A program made the position numbers and the translations under genes. This document shows, piece after piece, positions 58,665 through 64,000 of a stretch of 64,000 bases of DNA. Where the stretch lies: the NCBI RefSeq assembly GCF_004296575.1, contig NZ_SAYT01000003.1, positions 248,001 through 312,000 on the forward strand. Reading direction: 5' to 3'. The notes under the pieces were generated by a model. The model worked only from the letters and a program-made list of their open reading frames with translations, ran no database searches and had not been told where the DNA came from. Each line of letters begins with the position of its first letter. Position 1 is the first letter of the stretch. Source of the DNA: Dyella amyloliquefaciens. GTDB lineage: Bacteria; Pseudomonadota; Gammaproteobacteria; Xanthomonadales; Rhodanobacteraceae.

Positions 58665-60794
58665 ATGGCTCGGCAAAAAGCGCTTCAGCTCTACCGCAAC
58701 ATCGGCATCATCGCCCACATCGACGCCGGCAAGACCACCACGACCGAGCGCATCCTCTACTACACAGGCAAGAAGCACCAGATCATCGACGTCCACGACA
58801 CCAAGGAAGGCAAGGGCTCGACCACGACCGACTATCTGGAGCAGGAACGCAAGCGCGGCATCACCATCCAGTCGGCGGCGGTGTCCACCGAGTGGAAGGG
58901 CTACCAGATCAACCTGATCGACACGCCTGGCCACGTGGACTTCACCATCGAGGTTAACCGTAGCCTGCGCGTGCTCGATGGCGCGGTGGTGGTGTTCGAC
59001 GGCGTCGCTGGCGTGGAGCCGCAGACCGAAACCAACTGGCGCCTGGCTGACCAGTACAACGTGCCGCGCCTGTGCTACGTCAACAAGATGGATCGCATCG
59101 GCGCGAACTTCGAGCATTGCGTGAAGGGCATCCGTGAGCGCCTCGGTGCCAACGTGCTGCTGTGCCAGGTGCCGCTTGGTTCGCATGACGAGTTCATCGG
59201 CATGGTCGACCTGGTGGCCGGCGTGGGCTACCTGTGGCAGGGCCACGACAAGGACAGCCTCTGGGAGACCGTGCCGCTGGAAGAGATTCCCGCGCGCGTT
59301 TCCTTCTCGACGGCCGCCGACCAGGCGTGGATCGCCGACCTGCCGAAGCTGCGCGAAGAGACGCTGGAGCGCGCGTTGTCGATGAACGATGCAGCGTTCG
59401 AAAAGCTGATCGAAACCGGTGAGTTCGACATGGATACGCTCAAGGCATGCATCCGCAAGGGCTGTGTGTCGGGCAAGCTCGTGCCGGTGTTCTGCGGTTC
59501 GTCCTATCGCAACAAGGGCGTGCAGCAATTGCTGGATGCCGTGGTGGACTACCTGCCGTATCCGGGTGAAAACGGCGGCATCGCGCTGGTGGACGAAAAT
59601 GGCCATGTAGTTGGCGAGCAGGGGGTGGTCGACGAGGCGCCGGCCCGCGTGCTCGCCTTCAAGGTGATCAACGACCCGTTCGGCACGCTGACCTTCTGCC
59701 GCATCTATTCCGGCGTGATCAAGAAGGGCGACAACCTGCTTAACGTGACGCGCGGAAAAAAGGAACGCATCGGCCGCATCGTCGAGGTGCAGGCGAATGC
59801 GACACGCGAGATCGACGAGGCGCGTGCGGGCGACATCTGCGCCTTCGTCTCGCTGAAAGAGACCGAGACCGGCGACTCGCTCTGCGATCCGGCGCATCCG
59901 GCGTTGCTCGAGCGCATGCGCTTCCCTGACCCGGTGATCAGCGTGTCGGTGGAGCCCAAGCATCGCAACGACGTCGACAAGATGTCCGCTGCGCTCTACA
60001 AGATGGTCAAGGCCGATCCGTCGTTGCGGCTGGAGGTGGACAAGGAAACCGGCGAGACCGTGCTCAAGGGCATGGGTGAACTGCACCTCGAGGTGACCAT
60101 CGACCGCATGCGCACCGAGCTGGGCGTGGATGCCAACATGGGCAAGCCCAAGGTGAGTTTCCGCGAAGCGTTCGGCAGGCCGGTGCAGCACACCTATACG
60201 CACAAGAAGCAGTCGGGTGGTTCGGGCCAGTTCGCCGAGGTCACCATGGTGTTCGAGCCGCTGGATACGGGTGGCGGCATCGTGTTCTCGGACGAAGTCG
60301 TCGGCGGCCGCATTCCCCGCGAATACATCCCGGCGGTGGAGCACGCCGTGACGGTGGAGTCGCGCGAAGGCCAGGTGGCCGGCTATGAGGTGGTGGACTT
60401 CAAGGCGCGCCTGATCGACGGCAAGTTCCACGACGTGGACTCCTCGGCACTGGCCTTCGAGATCGCGACCAAGCAGTGCTTCCGCGAGGCACAGAGGCTC
60501 AGCAAGCCCAAGCTGCTGGAGCCGGTGATGCGGCTGGAGGTGGTCACCGAGCCCGACTATCTGGGCGATGTCATCGGCGACATCAATCGCCGGCGCGGCA
60601 CGGTGAGCGACCAGGGCCAGCGCGGCGCGCAGGCGTTCGTGCAGGGTTTCGTGCCGCTCGCCGAAATGTTCGGTTACATCAACTTCCTCCGCTCAGCCAC
60701 GCGCGGACGCGGCACCTTCACCATGGAGTTCGACCACTATGAGGAAGTGCCCGCCAGCCTGGTCGACAAGCTGATGGAGAAAGAGGCGAAGTAA
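58665..60794 (+). CDS. fusA: Elongation factor G, second type
   Basis: Translational GTPase of 709 residues for translocation or recycling. G1 is IAHIDAGKTTTTERILYYTG, G2 in ERKRGITIQSAA, G3 DTPGHVDFT, G4 NKMDRIG. Domains II to V follow, with domain IV QSGGSGQFAEV and domain V EPVMRLEVVTEPDYLGD. The switch I region (HDTKEGKGSTTTDYLEQERK) differs from the canonical EF-G, and the gene is not next to rpsL-rpsG or tuf, so it may be a paralogue. The ATG at 58665 follows AGGAT. Confidence 0.92.
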   Translation: MARQKALQLYRNIGIIAHIDAGKTTTTERILYYTGKKHQIIDVHDTKEGKGSTTTDYLEQERKRGITIQSAAVSTEWKGYQINLIDTPGHVDFTIEVNRSLRVLDGAVVVFDGVAGVEPQTETNWRLADQYNVPRLCYVNKMDRIGANFEHCVKGIRERLGANVLLCQVPLGSHDEFIGMVDLVAGVGYLWQGHDKDSLWETVPLEEIPARVSFSTAADQAWIADLPKLREETLERALSMNDAAFEKLIETGEFDMDTLKACIRKGCVSGKLVPVFCGSSYRNKGVQQLLDAVVDYLPYPGENGGIALVDENGHVVGEQGVVDEAPARVLAFKVINDPFGTLTFCRIYSGVIKKGDNLLNVTRGKKERIGRIVEVQANATREIDEARAGDICAFVSLKETETGDSLCDPAHPALLERMRFPDPVISVSVEPKHRNDVDKMSAALYKMVKADPSLRLEVDKETGETVLKGMGELHLEVTIDRMRTELGVDANMGKPKVSFREAFGRPVQHTYTHKKQSGGSGQFAEVTMVFEPLDTGGGIVFSDEVVGGRIPREYIPAVEHAVTVESREGQVAGYEVVDFKARLIDGKFHDVDSSALAFEIATKQCFREAQRLSKPKLLEPVMRLEVVTEPDYLGDVIGDINRRRGTVSDQGQRGAQAFVQGFVPLAEMFGYINFLRSATRGRGTFTMEFDHYEEVPASLVDKLMEKEAK

Positions 60795-60806
60795 GGCTTT
60801 CAGTCA

Positions 60807-60851
60807 GTGGCGCCGCGTGGCCCGTGGACGGCCATGCGGCGCCACTTTTTT
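60807..60851 (+). terminator. Strong intrinsic terminator after EF-G gene
   Basis: GTGGCGCCGC (60807-60816) pairs perfectly with GCGGCGCCAC (60836-60845), with an inner TGGCC/GGCCA stem, followed at once by TTTTTT (60846-60851). It is the clearest intrinsic terminator in the window. Confidence 0.92.
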
Positions 60852-60887
60852 CCCGACGCAAATCCCCGCGCTGCTGGAGGTGTTCCC

Positions 60888-61793
60888 ATGCGCATCAGCC
60901 CTGGACTCCTCGTGCTCGCCCTCGGCCTCGGCACGTTTGGCATGGCGGCTACCGCGAAGGAGTCGCCGGCGACACCGATGGTCGCGGTGGGGCCGCAATA
61001 CGACAGTACCCATGTCTACGTGGCGCCCGCCGATGTGGACCGCTTCGTGGACAGCTTCCTCGGTACCTTCGGTGGGCAAAGTACCAGGCAGGGCATCGCC
61101 ACGGTGACACCGACGCCCAGCAGCACCAGTACCCAGATACTGAAGACGCCGGTGGGTATGGTGTCGCTGTTCGGCTTTCGCACGCCGATTCCGCATCCGT
61201 TCGGCAGCGAACGTACCGGATACCTGGTGACCGATCTGGACGTCGCCATCAAGGCGGCGCGTGCTGCCGGCGCTGATGTGATCGTGGATGCCTTTCCCGA
61301 CGCGATCGGTCGGGATGCCGTGATCCAGTGGCCGGGCGGCGTCAACATGCAGCTGTACTGGCATACCACGGCACCCAGCTATCCACCCATCCAGAGCGTT
61401 CCGGAAAATCGCGTGTATGTATCGCCGGATCGCGCCGATGCCTTTGTCAGAAGCTTTCTGATGTTCTCGCACGGCACGCTGGTATCCGATGCAAGGCAGG
61501 CGCCCGGCGTCGAAATCGGCCGCCCCGGCGAGAGCTTTCGTCGCATCCGCCTCGATTCCACCTTCGGCAAGATGACCGTGTTCGTCACCGATGGACACCT
61601 GCCGTATCCCTACGGGCATGAGCTCACCGGTTACGAAGTGGCCAACCTGGGCGACACGCTTGCGAAGGCGAAGGCCCATGGCGCGAAGACGCTGGTCGAA
61701 CCGTTCACCAGTGAAGGACGTGAGTCCGCCATGGTGGAGTTCCCGGGTGGTTATGTGGCGGAAATCCACGCCAGCGCCGGGGCCAGGCCATGA
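60888..61793 (+). CDS. Periplasmic VOC (glyoxalase/dioxygenase-fold) protein
   Basis: A 301-residue protein with a signal peptide (LLVLALGLGTFGMAATAKES) and two VOC modules. The first has HVYVAPADVDRFVDSFLGTF and WPGGVNMQLYWH, the second RVYVSPDRADAFVRSFLMF and FPGGYVAEIH. The end-of-module Q/E and H residues are where metal ligands usually sit. Start at the ATG at 60888 after a GGAGG site, just behind the EF-G terminator. Exported VOC proteins are not common; reaction unknown. Confidence 0.8.
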   Translation: MRISPGLLVLALGLGTFGMAATAKESPATPMVAVGPQYDSTHVYVAPADVDRFVDSFLGTFGGQSTRQGIATVTPTPSSTSTQILKTPVGMVSLFGFRTPIPHPFGSERTGYLVTDLDVAIKAARAAGADVIVDAFPDAIGRDAVIQWPGGVNMQLYWHTTAPSYPPIQSVPENRVYVSPDRADAFVRSFLMFSHGTLVSDARQAPGVEIGRPGESFRRIRLDSTFGKMTVFVTDGHLPYPYGHELTGYEVANLGDTLAKAKAHGAKTLVEPFTSEGRESAMVEFPGGYVAEIHASAGARP

Positions 61794-62018
61794 AATGGCA
61801 GGGCAGGCTGGCGCGGGGTGAAAGCCTGCAGCGAACCTGTCGTGGATCGCGTCTTCAACGCCAGCTTCACCGGCGCAGTGCAAGCTGTGCAGGATGGCGC
61901 ACGCGCGGCAATTTGTGCGACGGGCAGGCGTGAGGGGTGCGTCCCGAAATGGGTCCGTAATGACTTGGGGCAACCCTGGTGGTTGCCGGGCAAACGCACC
62001 GCGAGAGGACGCGACAGC

Positions 62019-62711
62019 ATGACCAGCCAGCCACTCCTGCCGACCATCCTGAGCGTCAACGCGGGATACGTCGACACGGCGGGCTTCATGGCGCTGCATG
62101 GCCTGTTCACGGCGCACGTGACGGGAAACTTCGTCACCATCGGTGCCGCCCTGGTGTTGGGTACCTCCGGCATCATCGCCAAGCTGCTTGCGCTGCCGGT
62201 GTTCTGCGTAGCGGTTGTGGTGGCGCGCCTGCTGCATTTCTGGTTGGCCGGGCGCGGGCTTCCGGTGGTGCGCACGCTGCTGCTGATCAAGCTCGCCCTG
62301 TTCGTGATAGCGGCCTTGCTCGCGCTGCGCTACGGGCCGTTCGGTGCGGGCGACAGCTGGTCCGCCACGTTGCTGGGCATGACGATGGTGGCGGCCATGG
62401 CCATCCAGAACGCATTGCACCGCGTCCACCTGGGCAGCAGTCCGCCTTCGACGCTGATGACCGGCACCACGACCCAGATCATGCTGGACATTGCCGATCG
62501 CATTCACGGCGTGCCGGCGGACCAGCGAGCCGTGGTGGACGCGCGGCTCGCTCGCATGAGTCTGGCCGTGCTGGCCTTTGCGGCGGGCTGTGCCGCCGCG
62601 GCGCTGTTGTACGCCTATGCGGGTATGTGGTGTTTCGTGGCGCCGCCCTTGCTTGCACTGGCTGCCTACGTCCGCCACCGGGATGCCCCCGAAACCGCGG
62701 CCGCCAAATGA
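62019..62711 (+). CDS. DUF1275 (YoaK-family) membrane protein
   Basis: A 230-residue inner-membrane protein with about six helices. The family motif is NAGYVDTAGFMALHGLFTAHVTGNFV near the start, in two parts (SVNAGYVDTAGFMAL and TAHVTGNFV), and AIQNALHRVHLG and MTGTTTQIMLD later. The start is set at 62019 after GAGAGGA. The function of this family is not known. It precedes dps by 47 bp. Confidence 0.87.
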   Translation: MTSQPLLPTILSVNAGYVDTAGFMALHGLFTAHVTGNFVTIGAALVLGTSGIIAKLLALPVFCVAVVVARLLHFWLAGRGLPVVRTLLLIKLALFVIAALLALRYGPFGAGDSWSATLLGMTMVAAMAIQNALHRVHLGSSPPSTLMTGTTTQIMLDIADRIHGVPADQRAVVDARLARMSLAVLAFAAGCAAAALLYAYAGMWCFVAPPLLALAAYVRHRDAPETAAAK

Positions 62712-62758
62712 ATTCGCGACGTTCGTTTCACCACACACCCGTCCCCGGAGAGCACACC

Positions 62759-63277
62759 ATGAGCGATACAGGCAAAGCCAAGACCCGCCAGAAGGCGGCC
62801 CTCAATACGCCATCGACACTGGGAGAGAAAGCGACACGGGATCTTTCCGGCGAGCTCAATGCACTGCTGGCGGATGTGCTGGCCCTGTACCTGAAGACCA
62901 AGAACTTCCACTGGCACATGTCGGGTCCTTATTTTCGCGACTATCACCTGCTGCTCGACGAGCAGTCGGACGAGATCTACGCAACCGTCGATCCCATTGC
63001 CGAGCGTGTGCGTAAGCTGGGCGGCACCACCCTGCGTTCGCTGGGGCACGCTTCACGCCTGAAGCGCCTGCTCGACAACGATGCCGACTTCGTCACGCCC
63101 GACGACATGCTGGCGGAGCTGCGCGAGGACAACGGTAGCCTGATCGGCTACATGCGCAAGACGCACGAGCTGTGTGACGAGTACGGTGACGTGGCAACCG
63201 CCAGCCTGCTGGAAAACTGGATCGACGAGGCCGAGCGCCGCGTGTGGTTCCTGTTCGAGACCAGTCGTCACTCCTGA
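62759..63277 (+). CDS. dps: Dps-type ferritin-like DNA-protection protein
   Basis: Forms a 12-subunit shell that oxidises iron with peroxide and shields DNA. The 172-residue protein has the ferroxidase ligands in NFHWHMSGPYFRDYHLLLDE and QSDEIYATVDPIAERVRKLGG, and a lysine-rich N-terminus (GKAKTRQKAALN) that may bind DNA. The ATG at 62759 follows a CCGGAGAG site. A perfect 13-bp hairpin follows the gene. Confidence 0.95.
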   Translation: MSDTGKAKTRQKAALNTPSTLGEKATRDLSGELNALLADVLALYLKTKNFHWHMSGPYFRDYHLLLDEQSDEIYATVDPIAERVRKLGGTTLRSLGHASRLKRLLDNDADFVTPDDMLAELREDNGSLIGYMRKTHELCDEYGDVATASLLENWIDEAERRVWFLFETSRHS

Positions 63278-63295
63278 TCGCGTGCGCGAAACAGG

Positions 63296-63326
63296 CAACG
63301 GATCGGCGGTCATCGCCGATCCGTTG
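63296..63326 (+). terminator. Hairpin after dps
   Basis: CAACGGATCGGCG and CGCCGATCCGTTG are perfect 13-bp arms around loop GTCAT, 18 bases past the dps stop. No T-run follows, so it may act as an mRNA-stabilising end or a Rho-assisted terminator. Confidence 0.6.
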
Positions 63327-63331
63327 GCTGA

Positions 63332-63628
<297 letters not shown>

Positions 63629-63691
63629 TATCGGAACGATGATTCTGGAAGAGGAGGTCGACACGCCCTCGTGGGTTTCCAGGTGCGCGAC

Positions 63692-64000
63692 ATGCAGGTG
63701 ATTGCGCATCTGTGGAACAGCAGCCCCTGGGCCCGGCTTGGCATGGCCCTGGTGGCCGCGCTGCTGCTTTCGCTGGTACTGCGCGCGCTCGCCTATGTGG
63801 TGCTGGGGCGGCTGGCACGGCGCCATCCGGTGGTGGCCAACATGCTGGGCAGGGCCAGTGCGCCGATGGAGTGGCTGATTCCGCTGCTGATGCTGGTGGC
63901 TGCGCTGCGCGTGGTGCCGGATACGGATGCGCTGCCGTCGTTTGCGTTGATCGAGCATGTGCTGGTCATCGCGTTGATGATCAGCGTGACATGGCTGATC
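63692..64000 (+). CDS. Probable MscS-type mechanosensitive channel (3' end outside window)
   Basis: About 103 residues are visible before the right edge. They show three hydrophobic helices (WARLGMALVAALLLSLVLRA, EWLIPLLMLVAALRVV, HVLVIALMISVTWLI) with the RLARRHPVVANMLG loop seen in larger MscS-family channels. The ATG at 63692 is used; a GTG at 63671 with GAGGAGG upstream is also possible. The conserved pore helix and beta domain lie outside the window, so the family call is provisional. Confidence 0.6.
   Translation, partial: MQVIAHLWNSSPWARLGMALVAALLLSLVLRALAYVVLGRLARRHPVVANMLGRASAPMEWLIPLLMLVAALRVVPDTDALPSFALIEHVLVIALMISVTWLI

Noticed and set aside
58614-60431. A 605-codon minus-strand frame across EF-G
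   Set aside because: Antisense shadow of a highly conserved translation factor.

Overview
The window is GC-rich (roughly 65% G+C) chromosomal DNA of a gammaproteobacterium of the Xanthomonadales, most likely a Rhodanobacteraceae member (Dyella, Luteibacter, Frateuria or Rhodanobacter type). The basis is inference from gene order and family content: the ndk-rlmN-pilF-rodZ-yfgM-bamB-der run, stand-alone TonB-dependent receptors without SusD partners next to glycosidases, a TonB-receptor-linked flavin halogenase, and GTAG/GTGG-headed REP palindromes. No rRNA, tRNA, CRISPR array, intact transposase or prophage gene was seen.

Layout. 1-12.1 kb is housekeeping: a PsrA-like TetR regulator (cut by the left edge) with its palindromic operators, ndk, rlmN, pilF, rodZ, a YfgM-like TPR protein, bamB, der, a rhodanese-MoeB fusion, a GNAT acetyltransferase, folD and guaB. 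guaA follows at 12.4-14.0 kb. Two REP/inverted-REP pairs and one MITE-like inverted repeat lie in the gaps. A decayed 3' remnant of a YncE-like beta-propeller gene follows guaA.

14.4-27.8 kb is an accessory catabolic locus: APC amino-acid permease, secreted GH42 beta-galactosidase, hydroxylysine-kinase-like kinase, class III phospho-lyase, DgoR-type GntR regulator, TonB-dependent receptor, secreted GH63 alpha-glucosidase and an MFS exporter. Together the activities match stepwise dismantling of glucosyl-galactosyl-hydroxylysine, the collagen glycan-amino acid. This is the main candidate for an undescribed system.

28-31.2 kb holds tadA, a CHAD protein, a Sir2 deacetylase and a HAD phosphatase. 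31.3-39.5 kb is a LacI-controlled glucan locus: lacI-type regulator, GH3 glycosidase, TonB receptor and a tryptophan-halogenase-like protein. Three identical TGACAGCGCTGTCA operators mark the regulon.

39.6-48.7 kb is a low-oxygen island: an FNR-type regulator with its four Fe-S cysteines, the cbb3 oxidase set ccoNOQP with a CcoH-like protein, ccoI and ccoS, a 7Fe ferredoxin, a group III truncated haemoglobin and NnrS. Four FNR-like boxes lie in the relevant promoters, so oxygen sensing, microaerobic respiration and NO handling appear to be one regulon.

48.8-64 kb is mixed: SDR, beta-barrel proteins, two amidohydrolases, an OprP-like porin, a BON protein, thiolase, msrB, a cysteine-free DksA-like protein, a second-type EF-G with a strong terminator, a periplasmic VOC protein, a DUF1275 membrane protein, dps, a small hydrophilic protein, and the start of a probable MscS channel cut by the right edge.
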